DNA from: JAUWKC01 sp035529895
GTDB taxonomy: Bacteria > Planctomycetota > Phycisphaerae > Sedimentisphaerales > Anaerobacaceae
Direction: 5' to 3'
Assembly: GCA_035529895.1 (NCBI GenBank)
Contig: DATKVV010000028.1
Location: 1-53,476, forward strand
DNA length: 53,476 nt
Shown here: positions 34,428 to 43,135 of the stretch, in pieces
Layout of the letters: every line of letters begins with the position of its first letter
Position numbering within the stretch: the stretch's first letter is position 1
Position numbers and translations under genes: made by a program
The notes under the pieces: generated by a model
The model's database searches: none
The model's input: the letters and a program-made list of their open reading frames with translations, nothing else
What the model was told of the DNA's origin: nothing

Positions 34428-35565
34428 AGGAGCAATTGTGGTTGTGCTATCCGTATGTTTTGTGCCTGTTTGCTGGGCGAGTGATGAGGGGGTTCTTTCC
34501 GGGCGGGAACTGCTTCGGGCGGTGCGAGAAAAGGATGGGGAGGCGGAGCCCGCGACCCAGGGGGGTGGTAGCAGAGGGGGCAGCGTCGATAAAGAGAATC
34601 CTACTGCTGCGGAATTGCTGCAGAAGTTCGCGGCAACGCAGGACAAGCTTCGGTCTTTCATAACGAAAACTGAGGTCGTAACGGAGTCGTATACTTCCCA
34701 GTTCGGCATTCACAGAACATATGAACTTGGCGAGCTCCGGTCTGATGGAGAACGTAATTTCTACAGTTATAAGAAGTGGGGGGAAATAGGCAGCCGAACC
34801 ATACCCAAAGCCGAACCCATCTACACCAGCCATCTGTATGATGGGCAACAGACTCTGCGAAACTCCAGGATACCCTCCGGAGAATATCCCGCATTCGTTA
34901 TGATTGCCAGGGGAGATTATCTTAGGGATACTGTGCGCAAGGATTCCATTGTTATGGGTCCGGGACAGTCGCTGATGGGATACCTGTTCGGCGACCGTGA
35001 GCGCGTGGATTCCATTCTGCGCAAGGCCGATAACCTTTCCGTGCGAAAAACGATGGAGCCGGTGGCCGAATCGGCCTGCTATGTTATCGACGCAAGCGTA
35101 ACAAGACATGGTAAATACACGCTGTGGATAGACCGACAGCACGGTTATCACATCGCAAGAGCTGTAGTCGAACGAGGTACAAACGACGTGGCTTTCGTAG
35201 ATTATGTCCTGACCGGGCGGGCGAGAGTATTCACTTCATTTGAGAATGTGCGATTCGAGAAAATTGATGGTGTTTGGATCCCAATGGAAGGCGATATCAT
35301 GAAGAAATTCACACAGTCGGATGGTGGGTCCAGCAATCAAAAGGAGCATTACAAGCGAAGGGAGATAATTTTGAATCCGGACCACAATGCCCTTGGCTCC
35401 TTTGTTCCGAGCGACGTGCCAAACGGAGCGCGGGTAGCCGTGGTGGGTCTGGGGCGGAAATACAAGTGGCGGGACGGCAAAGTGGTGGATGAGCAAGGCA
35501 ATGCGGTCGATTTCGAAAAGGTGCCGGAGCTGACATCAAAAACAAAGAGAGAGCGAAAGGAGTAA
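34414..35565 (+). CDS. Secreted LolA-like protein, paralogue of its neighbour
   Basis: 383 residues; AAGGAGG at 34401-34407 decides the ATG at 34414. The signal peptide ends near residue 22. 'SGRELLRAVREKD', 'YVIDASVTRHGKYTLWID' and 'IILNPDHNALGSFVPSDVPN' match the preceding protein closely, so it arose by duplication, but the redoxin domain is absent. Probable periplasmic or outer-membrane-linked role; substrate unknown. Confidence 0.65.
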   Translation: MWGVKGAIVVVLSVCFVPVCWASDEGVLSGRELLRAVREKDGEAEPATQGGGSRGGSVDKENPTAAELLQKFAATQDKLRSFITKTEVVTESYTSQFGIHRTYELGELRSDGERNFYSYKKWGEIGSRTIPKAEPIYTSHLYDGQQTLRNSRIPSGEYPAFVMIARGDYLRDTVRKDSIVMGPGQSLMGYLFGDRERVDSILRKADNLSVRKTMEPVAESACYVIDASVTRHGKYTLWIDRQHGYHIARAVVERGTNDVAFVDYVLTGRARVFTSFENVRFEKIDGVWIPMEGDIMKKFTQSDGGSSNQKEHYKRREIILNPDHNALGSFVPSDVPNGARVAVVGLGRKYKWRDGKVVDEQGNAVDFEKVPELTSKTKRERKE

Positions 35566-35572
35566 CCGAAAG

Positions 35573-37489
35573 ATGGGAGATGAGAAAGCAGGGATAAGTC
35601 CGGAACAAAGCAAGCGATTGTCGGTAAGGCAGGTTAATGCCGCAGTTATAACTGCGATTGTGTTGTGTGTAATGGTAATGCCGGTTTGGTCAGTTGGGTC
35701 TGGCGAAAGGAAGGTGGCGTCAGGCGGAGGGCGGGTAATTCATTTTCCGAGTGATTATTCAATCGGCCGGGTTTACCTGCGGGACAGCAATATACCGCTG
35801 GATATGGGCAGCGCGTTCGCCGGCTGGAGCAGGTGGCACGAGGCAATCGGAGATGTGAGGGTGCCGGCGGGCCAGGTGGTAAGACTTGACCCTTACAAAA
35901 TCGCGTGGCGTGGCAACTGGGCTCTTTCGAATCTCAAACCGGATGACATTCAATTCGTGACATTCTCATGGTATAAAGACGCCGATGATTCGGTGATGAA
36001 AGAAATTGGAAGATTGACCGGCCTGGAGGGTCTTTACATGGCGTATTGTGGTAATTTAGAGAGCGGTCTGCAACATCTGGCTGGCTTGAAGAAACTGAAG
36101 TTTCTAACACTGCCGCCTTTAGTTCGCACCGAACAATTTGGTTATCTTGCCGGACTGCCGTCTCTTGAAACGCTGTGTTTTTGTGGAGCGGTTACTGAGG
36201 CCAGGCTTGCCCATATCGGAAGACTAACGTGGTTGACTCAACTAAGTATGGCCCAAAGCAACCAATGCGATGGGCTGGAACATTTGAAGAATCTCAAGTC
36301 TTTGCGGTGCCTAGTCGTTGCAGTTGACAATCCGGCTTTATACAATCGCCTGGCCCATATCACGGGCCTTAGTGAGCTGGAGGAATTGAGCCTGTGGTAC
36401 TCACAGATGCCTGATGAGGGCCTGGTTCATCTTAGCGCGTTGAAAAAACTCAAGAAGCTGTATCTTTCTCGCGCCACCGCAGTCACGGATGCCGGGGTGG
36501 TGCATCTGAAGGATTTGAAATCTCTGGAGTTGCTGGATTTGCCCACTCACGCGGTAACGGACGCCACTCTGGAGTATTTGGTGAAACTCGACTTACTCAA
36601 GAGCCTGCACATCGGCAACCGTGTGACAGACAAGGGGCTGGCATTGATTGCCGAAATGAAATCTTTGCGGTCGTTGAATATTGACGGCAGCGAAGTGAGC
36701 CCCGAGGGTATGGCATCGGTTGGAAAAATAAAATCTTTGACGGAGCTTGATGTGGGTGGCCGGCACATAACCGATGCGCATATCGCGAAGCTTGCCGAGT
36801 GCGACGGGTTCAAATCGCTGGCGCTGCACGACTGCCCTGTGACGGATGCGGGGCTGGCGCACATAGCGAAGCTTAAATCGCTGGAAAAGCTGACTATATG
36901 GAATATGCAGGTAAGCGGTGATGGTCTGGCCTTTCTTAAAGAATTGCCCGCGCTTGAGTGGCTTGAGCTTTCGGGTGTGAATCTTGGCCCAACCGGAATT
37001 GCCCACCTGAAAGGTGCAACTTCTCTTGGCACTGCAAAGCTGCGGGGTGTAATTATGGATGTGAACGATAACGACCTGGCTTATGTGGCTGGTTTGACTT
37101 CTCTCAGATACCTTTACATTCTCATAGACAAGGGGTCGCGGTCCTCAGTTACCGACCGGGGATTGGCGAATCTTTCGAAGCTAAAGGCTCTGGAGAGTTT
37201 GTGGCTGAACCATTGTGAAGGAATTACCGACGCGGGTCTGAAACACCTGGAGGGACTTGCTTCGCTAACGGACCTGAACCTTGAAGATTCGCGTATCACG
37301 CTGGCAGGAGTGGCCCGACTGAAAAAGAAGATACCGGAGGTGTTGGTTGGCGCGCCGTGCACGGCGGATTATTGGCGCGGCAGAACGCAAGCTATCCTGG
37401 AAGGACGCCCTGTCCGCGAACAGGGGGACTCCGTTGAACAGCCCAAACGCCCACGGCACAGAGCGTCACGGCAAAGGATGCGCCGCTGA
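35573..37489 (+). CDS. Leucine-rich-repeat protein with N-terminal membrane signal
   Basis: 638 residues. A hydrophobic segment near 25-41 (ITAIVLCVMVMPVWSV) serves as signal or anchor. Residues about 130-590 are a long series of 23-25-residue LRRs of the RNI/F-box type, for example 'LAHIAKLKSLEKLTIWNMQV' and 'LAFLKELPALEWLELSGVNL'. The C-terminus is basic. Ribosome binding site AAGGAG lies within the end of the preceding gene, so these three genes form one operon. LRRs suggest protein binding at the cell surface. Confidence 0.8.
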   Translation: MGDEKAGISPEQSKRLSVRQVNAAVITAIVLCVMVMPVWSVGSGERKVASGGGRVIHFPSDYSIGRVYLRDSNIPLDMGSAFAGWSRWHEAIGDVRVPAGQVVRLDPYKIAWRGNWALSNLKPDDIQFVTFSWYKDADDSVMKEIGRLTGLEGLYMAYCGNLESGLQHLAGLKKLKFLTLPPLVRTEQFGYLAGLPSLETLCFCGAVTEARLAHIGRLTWLTQLSMAQSNQCDGLEHLKNLKSLRCLVVAVDNPALYNRLAHITGLSELEELSLWYSQMPDEGLVHLSALKKLKKLYLSRATAVTDAGVVHLKDLKSLELLDLPTHAVTDATLEYLVKLDLLKSLHIGNRVTDKGLALIAEMKSLRSLNIDGSEVSPEGMASVGKIKSLTELDVGGRHITDAHIAKLAECDGFKSLALHDCPVTDAGLAHIAKLKSLEKLTIWNMQVSGDGLAFLKELPALEWLELSGVNLGPTGIAHLKGATSLGTAKLRGVIMDVNDNDLAYVAGLTSLRYLYILIDKGSRSSVTDRGLANLSKLKALESLWLNHCEGITDAGLKHLEGLASLTDLNLEDSRITLAGVARLKKKIPEVLVGAPCTADYWRGRTQAILEGRPVREQGDSVEQPKRPRHRASRQRMRR

Positions 37490-37530
37490 CTTTATCAGCT
37501 TTTTCGAGGGTTGGCTTTGCTTGTGGGCTC

Positions 37531-37620
37531 TTAGGTCAGCAGGCCGTAGGCTTTCAGGGTTTGTCCGAGCATGGTTTTCCTGCTGTCTTTGATTGCTTGA
37601 AAGGTCGGCCCTGCTTTTTG
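37531..37620 (-). pseudogene. Relic of a dapA 3' end
   Basis: On the minus strand about 22 codons read QAIKDSRKTMLGQTLKAYGL followed by L-T and TAA. This matches the last residues of the intact DapA encoded at 39707-40579 (KKAILRQTLKDYGLLD). DNA identity is obvious over about 45 bases (37539-37583 against 39715-39759). The rest of the gene is gone, replaced by the DUF502 gene. Confidence 0.7.
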
Positions 37621-38334
37621 TCATGACCGCATCGGCATCGGCTGCGTTCGGCTGCGGTTTGCCAAAACCAAAGCATCGGGGGAGACTATGCCGCCTGAGA
37701 TGATTGTCTTAAACGCGTCCTCGACGCTCATTGCGATTTCGGTCACTTCTTCGGTGGGGACAATCTCGAAAAAACCGCTGGTGGGGTTGGGTGTTGTGGG
37801 TATAAAAACTTTGCAGAATTTCTTTCCCGCTGTATCGGCGATCTGGCCGGTAAGAAACCCGATTGCTCTAAACCCCGGCCTGGGGAACTCTAACAGGACG
37901 ACGGATTTGAACGCGGTTCGGTCGGGCAGCGACATGGTCTTCACGACCTGTTTGGTTGACGTATAGATGGTTCGGACAATCGGGATTTTCAGAAGTAACA
38001 TTTCACCAATCGCTATGAGGCGCTTGCCCACAACGAACTGCGCGATTGCGCCCACGAGGTACAGCAACAGCAGCAGAAAAATAACCGAAAGGGCCGAAAC
38101 CGCCGCGGTCAGGTAAATCGGGGGAACGGAGCCGGTGAAAAAATACTCTGCAAGTCCGGGCACGATATTACTTACTATCGGGTGCAGCAGAGCCGCCATC
38201 CGCAGGAACAGCCATCGAATGACCAGCAGGGTCACGCCGAATGGAACAACGATAAGCATTGCCGACAGCAGGCGGTTGCGAATGTTGTTTTTAATCTTCT
38301 TCCATAGCCTCGGTTTGTTGTCATCCACAAGCAT
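37621..38334 (-). CDS. DUF502 family membrane protein
   Basis: 237 residues. Two hydrophobic segments near 20-42 and 72-100, then the conserved DUF502 block 'KIPIVRTIYTSTKQVVKTMS', 'FKSVVLLEFPRPGFRAIGFL' and 'FIPTTPNPTSGFFEIVP'. Family function is unknown; it resembles plant COV1 proteins. Length is normal. Transcribed with the small TPR gene on the minus strand. Confidence 0.9.
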   Translation of the reverse strand: MLVDDNKPRLWKKIKNNIRNRLLSAMLIVVPFGVTLLVIRWLFLRMAALLHPIVSNIVPGLAEYFFTGSVPPIYLTAAVSALSVIFLLLLLYLVGAIAQFVVGKRLIAIGEMLLLKIPIVRTIYTSTKQVVKTMSLPDRTAFKSVVLLEFPRPGFRAIGFLTGQIADTAGKKFCKVFIPTTPNPTSGFFEIVPTEEVTEIAMSVEDAFKTIISGGIVSPDALVLANRSRTQPMPMRS

Positions 38335-38496
38335 TTACCTTAAGAAAACTCGAAGTCCGGACGGTCCTGCCACAATTATACCGGCCTCTCAGACGAAGGC
38401 AAGAAGCCGGTATCTTTGTCAAGGCCGCAGCTTTGTCGCCCGCCGGATGCTCAGATGCTGCACTTGTCCTGTATGCGAATCCGAGTCGGCGCTTAA

Positions 38497-38961
38497 TCAA
38501 ATATCGCCGGGAGGAAAGTCTATGGCTACAGGTTTCTTGGGATATGCACCAAAGCCCAAGAGCAGTCTCTCGAAGAAGTTGAGATTCTTTTTCCATTTGG
38601 CAATTGCAGACTTTATTTTCGCAACCGCCGGGTGCTGATTATCGTCCAGCCGGTTTATAACGGCCATAGCGGCATCTTTGTAGTTGGCCATCAACATAGC
38701 GGTAGCAAAGTTGGCCTGGAAGAGTGCCGGGGTGTCGGAAGGGATGCAAACGTATCCCTGGAACACGACTTCGCGAAGGACCGATACGGCTTCGTCGATT
38801 TTTCCCAGCCGCAGGAGACAAACGCCGCGAGCGTTTTCCAGAACCTGTGACTTTTGGCCAAGATGATTGGTGTAATTTAGCGCATCCTGAGCACGACCCT
38901 CGTTAAGTAAGGTGCGGATATGACCGAGCATATCGGTTGATTTGGTTTTCTGGCTGAGCAT
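38497..38961 (-). CDS. Small TPR-like protein
   Basis: 154 residues with GGAG upstream. Two TPR-like helix pairs: 'HIRTLLNEGRAQDALNYTNH' and 'ENARGVCLLRLGKIDEAVSV', then 'NFATAMLMANYKDAAMAVIN'. The C-terminal 30 residues (FGAYPKKPVAIDFPPGDI) are Pro-rich. No signal peptide. Probably a protein-interaction module; function unknown. Confidence 0.6.
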   Translation of the reverse strand: MLSQKTKSTDMLGHIRTLLNEGRAQDALNYTNHLGQKSQVLENARGVCLLRLGKIDEAVSVLREVVFQGYVCIPSDTPALFQANFATAMLMANYKDAAMAVINRLDDNQHPAVAKIKSAIAKWKKNLNFFERLLLGFGAYPKKPVAIDFPPGDI

Positions 38962-39170
38962 TTTCTGTTTCTCCGTAAGTTAACCCGCGCCGGTGATGGC
39001 AAGCTTGGGTGAGGGCAAACCTCCATCAGCGTGCCGCCGGTGCTTTTTGTTTCTTGTTTACGGGTTCTGCTTTCCTGGGTAAGTATTGGCCCGCAAGTCT
39101 GCACGCCTTTTCTGTCAGGGCCTTGTTGGAATTGCAGTTACGGGCAGGAAAGCACGCTGCAGAAAATGAG

Positions 39171-39527
39171 TCACACTATCAGCAGACAGTGGAGTGAAAG
39201 CAGGCAGGAGGCTCTCGGTCCTTGTAAGAAGGCCGGGGATGAGGCGGCAGATACTGAACAGGAGGCGTCAAACTGCGGCCTCGGAGGAACGGACGCTGTT
39301 AAACGGCAGCCGAATATGAGCTTTTGCCCAGATGGTGTGCGCTCGCCGGGACCATCACGGAAGACAATCATGGCCATCGTTGGGGTTTCATCGGATAATC
39401 CAAACTGCTCGTCATTGCTGGATTTACAGGCAGCATCCACAGTTCGGGTAGAACAGTTCGCCAAAGGCAGCCACACGGTCGCCGGAACAATCAGCAAAAC
39501 GACCAACTTTTTTGAAAAGTAAGTCAT
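39171..39527 (-). CDS. Hypothetical exported Cys-containing protein
   Basis: 118 residues from the ATG at 39527, chosen because AGGTGA lies seven bases upstream. 'MTYFSKKLVVLLIVPATVWL' then PLANC gives a signal or lipobox-like segment. Five or six further Cys are scattered in a low-complexity body. No family recognised; an overlapping frame on the other strand is open too, so this call is tentative. Confidence 0.4.
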   Translation of the reverse strand: MTYFSKKLVVLLIVPATVWLPLANCSTRTVDAACKSSNDEQFGLSDETPTMAMIVFRDGPGERTPSGQKLIFGCRLTASVPPRPQFDASCSVSAASSPAFLQGPRASCLLSLHCLLIV

Positions 39528-39706
39528 AGACGCATCACCTATGTTAACAGGCAAGGCCCACGTATATCGTCCATATTATAGTCTACGGTTGAGTTTTTTG
39601 CAAGTTCGGGGGGCAGACTTCGCCTGCAAAAAGCTAAACTCAGACTGCTTATCTTTTGCACGACCTGGTCAGTACCGGCTGAAGTGCCCGGCAAGCTGTT
39701 ATTCTT

Positions 39707-40579
39707 TTAATCCAACAGGCCGTAGTCTTTCAGGGTTTGTCTGAGTATGGCTTTCTTGCTCTCTTCAAGAGGCGTCATGGGCAGGCGCATTTCCTCCGGG
39801 GCAAGATTAAGCATCGCCATAGCGGCTTTAATGGGTATGGGGTTTGTGGCCAGGCTGAGCATGTTTCTGCTCAAGGCAAAGAGCTTGTTGTGCCATTGTC
39901 TTGCCTGCACGAGGTTCCCTTCGAGGATTAGGTCTGTCATTGCCTTGACATCGGATGGAACGATGTTGGCCACGACGCTGACGACGCCCTTGCCGCCGAC
40001 CGAAGCGATGGGCAGGGTCAGAGAGTCATCGCCCGAAAGGATGGTCAGGTCGCAGCGGGCTGCGATTTCACTGACCTGGTCGAGCTTGCCGGTGGCGTCT
40101 TTGATGGCGACGATGTTTTCAAGCTCGGCGAGGCGGACGACGGTATCGGGCGTCATGCCGGCGGCGCATCGGCCGGGGATGTCGTAGAGGACGATGGGCA
40201 GGTTAACCTCCTCGGCAATGGCCTTGAAATGCTGGTAGAAACCTTCCTGCGTGGGTTTGTTATAGTAGGGGTCGACCTGCAGGGTGGCATCGGCGCCAAT
40301 TTTTTTTGAAAACGCGGCCAGTTCGATGGCCTCGGCGGTGCTGTTCGAGCCCGCGCCGGCAATGACGGGAACTTGTCCCCCGACCGTTTTGACCACTCGT
40401 TCGATGACTTTTTTGTGCTCATCGTGACTGAGCGTGGGGCATTCGCCGGTCGTGCCCACCGGCACTATGCCGTCAATGCCGTGTTCGAGCTGGAACTCCA
40501 GCAGTTCGTCGAGCGTTTCGAAATCGACTTCACCGTCCTGAAAGGGTGTTATCAACGCTACAAGTGCCCCTGTAAACAT
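39707..40579 (-). CDS. dapA: 4-hydroxy-tetrahydrodipicolinate synthase
   Basis: 290 residues, GGAGG upstream of the ATG. Condenses pyruvate with aspartate semialdehyde in lysine/diaminopimelate synthesis. Schiff-base Lys160 in 'NIVAIKDATG', Tyr132 in LYDIPGR and the GTTGE loop at 42-46 are present, as is 'SGDDSLTLPIASVGGKGVVS' late in the barrel. Length is typical. pdxJ lies 30 bases upstream in the same direction. A fragment of a second copy is found at 37531-37620. Confidence 0.96.
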   Translation of the reverse strand: MFTGALVALITPFQDGEVDFETLDELLEFQLEHGIDGIVPVGTTGECPTLSHDEHKKVIERVVKTVGGQVPVIAGAGSNSTAEAIELAAFSKKIGADATLQVDPYYNKPTQEGFYQHFKAIAEEVNLPIVLYDIPGRCAAGMTPDTVVRLAELENIVAIKDATGKLDQVSEIAARCDLTILSGDDSLTLPIASVGGKGVVSVVANIVPSDVKAMTDLILEGNLVQARQWHNKLFALSRNMLSLATNPIPIKAAMAMLNLAPEEMRLPMTPLEESKKAILRQTLKDYGLLD

Positions 40580-40609
40580 TCTTAATCCTCCGGACTTGTT
40601 TTGGAATTT

Positions 40610-41344
40610 TCAGATTCGGCTTTTACCGAGGACCTTGAGATATTCTTTCACCGTGTTATGCAGCCCCATTTCGAGTGCGTCCGCGATGAGGGCGTGACCG
40701 ATGGAAACCTCGAGTATTCCCGGTACTTTGCCGAGGAAAGTACCGAGGTTTTTCAGGTTGAGGTCGTGGCCGGCATTCAGGCCGAGGCCGATATCCAGGG
40801 CGGCTCTTGCTGCTTCGGCATATTGATTCAGCGCCTCACCCACCCCTTTATTCGTTCCGAACGCTCTGGCGTATGGCTCGGTGTACAATTCCACTCTGTC
40901 GGCGCCGACTTCCTTGGCCAGCTTGATACCGGCAATATCGGGATCCATAAAAAGACTTACTCGAATTCCGAGTACTTTTAGTTCTTTGACTATCGGCGCG
41001 AGCCTGTCCTTGTCCGCGGTGAGATTCCAGCCGTGGTCGGAGGTATTGGCGCCGGGTGCGTCCGGCACGAGGGTTGCCTGATTAGGTTTGACGTCGCGCA
41101 CAATCTCCATATATTTGCCGGTAAAAGGATTGCCCTCAATGTTGAACTCAACGCTGACTATCTCAGCCAGCTCATAGACATCACAAAAGCGTATGTGTCT
41201 CTCGTCGGGGCGGGGGTGGACGGTTATCCCGTGCGCCCCGGCTTTGATTACGGTCCTGGCCGAATCTGTCACGCTGGGGATGCCGATATTGCGTTGGTTG
41301 CGCAACAGCGCGATTTTGTTCAGGTTGACGCTTAGCTTTGTCAT
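40610..41344 (-). CDS. pdxJ: Pyridoxine 5'-phosphate synthase
   Basis: 244 residues from the ATG at 41344, starting 'MTKLSVNLNKIALLRNQRNI'. Last step of DXP-dependent vitamin B6 synthesis. Conserved parts: 'GAHGITVHPRPDERHIRFCD' near 33, 'EFNIEGNP' with the catalytic Glu, 'TLVPDAPGANTSDHGWNL' near 95, 'SLFMDPD', 'RVELYTEPYA' and 'LGLNAGHDLNLKNLG' near 190. A -10 TATAAT is present on this strand at 41369-41374. The frame is open further upstream but family sequence begins at the chosen Met. Confidence 0.95.
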   Translation of the reverse strand: MTKLSVNLNKIALLRNQRNIGIPSVTDSARTVIKAGAHGITVHPRPDERHIRFCDVYELAEIVSVEFNIEGNPFTGKYMEIVRDVKPNQATLVPDAPGANTSDHGWNLTADKDRLAPIVKELKVLGIRVSLFMDPDIAGIKLAKEVGADRVELYTEPYARAFGTNKGVGEALNQYAEAARAALDIGLGLNAGHDLNLKNLGTFLGKVPGILEVSIGHALIADALEMGLHNTVKEYLKVLGKSRI

Positions 41345-41571
41345 TTCTTGGCCTCGAAAGCGTGCGCAATTATAGCAACGTGATGATTTACAGCAAGAAA
41401 ATAAGACCGTAAAATGTTTGCAGCCGGCAGCCAGAGAAATTGCTGAAGAGAAATCTGGGAAGGTGCAAACAGGAGAAAAAGTATGAAAGTTGCTGGCGTA
41501 TGTGTTCGCGTGAAAACGCCGCTCAGTCGTCCGGAAAAAATCGCGGGCAGCATACGCAATAAGCAAAATGT

Positions 41572-41934
41572 ATGATTGACTTTGGAGTTACAGAGCGAAA
41601 AGTAAAGGAGCTTCAGGAACGAATGGAGCGGTGCGGATTGTCTGAGGCCGAGCTTGAGGAGAGGTTTGTCCGAAGTCGCGGGGCAGGGGGGCAGAAGGTA
41701 AATAAGAGTTCAACGTGTGTTCACCTTAAACATGTTCGCAGTGGAATGGCGATAAAGATGCAAACCAGCCGCAGCCAGGCATTGAACCGCTACTACGCCA
41801 GACAGCGATTGTGTGAGATGCTGGAGGAGGACCTGCTCGGCAAGAGAAGTCCGAGAGCAGCGAGGCAGGATAAAATTCGCAAGCAAAAGGACAGGAGAAG
41901 GCGCAGAACAAAGAGTGTGTCTGCGAACCGATGA
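41572..41934 (+). CDS. Peptide chain release factor-like GGQ protein
   Basis: 120 residues. It is the catalytic domain of class I release factors only: 'FVRSRGAGGQKVNKSSTCVH' with GGQ at 39-41, followed by 'HVRSGMAIKMQTSRSQALNR'. The codon-recognition domains are missing. The C-terminus is a strongly basic tail (KIRKQKDRRRRRTKS). This fits the ArfB/C12orf65-type group that rescues stalled ribosomes by peptidyl-tRNA hydrolysis. The tail would enter the mRNA channel in ArfB. No Shine-Dalgarno seen. Confidence 0.85.
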   Translation: MIDFGVTERKVKELQERMERCGLSEAELEERFVRSRGAGGQKVNKSSTCVHLKHVRSGMAIKMQTSRSQALNRYYARQRLCEMLEEDLLGKRSPRAARQDKIRKQKDRRRRRTKSVSANR

Positions 41935-41975
41935 GATTCTTTCAAGGTGTACTGCTCGGATAGGCGTTAGTTGTG

Positions 41976-42539
41976 ATGCATAAATCCAGGACAGTTCGAA
42001 TTGATGGAGTCGGGCCGGTTTTGGTACAACACAGTAAGAGAGCCAAGAGGTTATCCATAACCATCAAATACGACCGGACTGTCAGAGTGACAGTTCCCGG
42101 CGAGATTTCTTTCAGGCAAGCCTGCGGGTTTCTGAAGGACAAAACTCCCTGGGTGAAAGGCCACCTCGACAGACTTGGAAACCTTGAGCAGGATTATGGA
42201 CGGAACGGTCTGCTTGCCGCGAACATGGCTAAGGCCAGGACTGTCCTTACAGCCAGGCTCAATCAACTGGCGGTCAGGCACGGCCTTCAGTACAACCGGG
42301 CATTCATAAGGGATCAGAAAACAAGATGGGGCAGTTGCAGTTCGAGGAATAATATAAATTTGAATATTAGGCTGGTCGGGTTGCCGCAAGAGCTTATGGA
42401 TTATGTGATAGTGCATGAGTTAGTTCATACGGAGTTCAAGAATCATGGCGTGGATTTTTGGGCGGAGCTGGGTAGGCTCGTGCCGGATGCAGGACGGTTG
42501 AGGAGGGAACTGAGAAGATATAGACTGGGAATGGTTTAG
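41976..42539 (+). CDS. YgjP/DUF45-type zinc metallopeptidase
   Basis: 187 residues from the ATG at 41976. N-terminal half 'VQHSKRAKRLSITIKYDRTV' and 'KTPWVKGHLDRL' is the YgjP-specific region; 'KTRWGSCSSRNNINLNIRLV' precedes the zinc motif HELVHTEFKNH near 148-158. This matches the SprT/YgjP-like M48-related family (WSS1-like fold). Complete length. It follows the release-factor-like gene by 41 bases. Confidence 0.9.
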   Translation: MHKSRTVRIDGVGPVLVQHSKRAKRLSITIKYDRTVRVTVPGEISFRQACGFLKDKTPWVKGHLDRLGNLEQDYGRNGLLAANMAKARTVLTARLNQLAVRHGLQYNRAFIRDQKTRWGSCSSRNNINLNIRLVGLPQELMDYVIVHELVHTEFKNHGVDFWAELGRLVPDAGRLRRELRRYRLGMV

Positions 42540-42561
42540 TACCGTGTATGGGAGTATATAG

Positions 42562-42936
42562 ATGGCCCTTAAAATGACAATAACCGCAGGAAGAGTGCAG
42601 GTTGAAGCGGAACTCAATGACAGCTCAACCGCAAAGCTGATTGCAGAAGCACTGCCGATTAAGGCCAAAGGCAGCCGCTGGGGCGGGGAGATTTATTTTG
42701 AGATTCCGGTCGAAGCCGACTTGGAAGCGGGCGCTCGTGATGTGCTTGAGGCGGGCGAGCTGGGGTACTGGCCGACGGGTAATGCTTTCTGCATATTCTT
42801 TGGGCCAACCCCGGCCTCGCAGGGTAAGGAAATCCGGGCGGCCTCGGCGGTAAATATCGTGGGGAAAATCCACGGGGACGTGTCGGAATTGTGGAATGTT
42901 CCCGACGGGGCGGATGTCCGCGTCGAGGCGGATTAG
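42562..42936 (+). CDS. Cyclophilin-like fold protein (TM1367 type)
   Basis: 124 residues. 'ELNDSSTAKLIAEALPIKAK', 'SRWGGEIYFEIPV', 'LGYWPTGNAFCIFFGPTP' and 'VNIVGKIHGD' follow the PF04126/TM1367 pattern, a small beta-barrel related to cyclophilins but without the prolyl isomerase residues. Function unknown. Starts 22 bases after the metallopeptidase gene, so probably one operon. Confidence 0.8.
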   Translation: MALKMTITAGRVQVEAELNDSSTAKLIAEALPIKAKGSRWGGEIYFEIPVEADLEAGARDVLEAGELGYWPTGNAFCIFFGPTPASQGKEIRAASAVNIVGKIHGDVSELWNVPDGADVRVEAD

Positions 42937-43011
42937 CGCTATTGTTGTTGCCTGACGGTTCTAAGTGTGCCGATGCTATCGTTGGCCGTTGCGACGTTAG
43001 GGGCTGATGAG

Positions 43012-43066
43012 CAGTCCGACAACCCGTAAAAGGGCGGTTTTTGACGGAGAAACTTGAATCGGACTG
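43012..43066 (+). promoter_or_regulatory. Structured leader candidate upstream of the hgc operon
   Basis: A perfect 8-bp inverted repeat, CAGTCCGA (43012-43019) with TCGGACTG (43059-43066), encloses a small hairpin CCC-GTAAAA-GGG at 43023-43034. It lies 70 bases before the first gene of the operon. It does not match a riboswitch I know; it could be a regulatory RNA fold or a terminator relic of the preceding operon. Confidence 0.35.
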
Positions 43067-43135
43067 AACGAATGGTTGAGCAAAGACGTAATAATGACGA
43101 TGATGTGATATATTACTTTGGTACGGAGAGAATAT

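Noticed and set aside
39031..39522. 163-residue plus-strand frame opposite the exported protein
   Set aside because: No ribosome binding site or signal; the minus-strand frame has both, although that call is also tentative.
43001..43052. Hammerhead-like core CTGATGAG...GAAAC upstream of the hgc operon
   Set aside because: The intervening sequence cannot form a proper stem II next to the core and no matching stem I/III was found.
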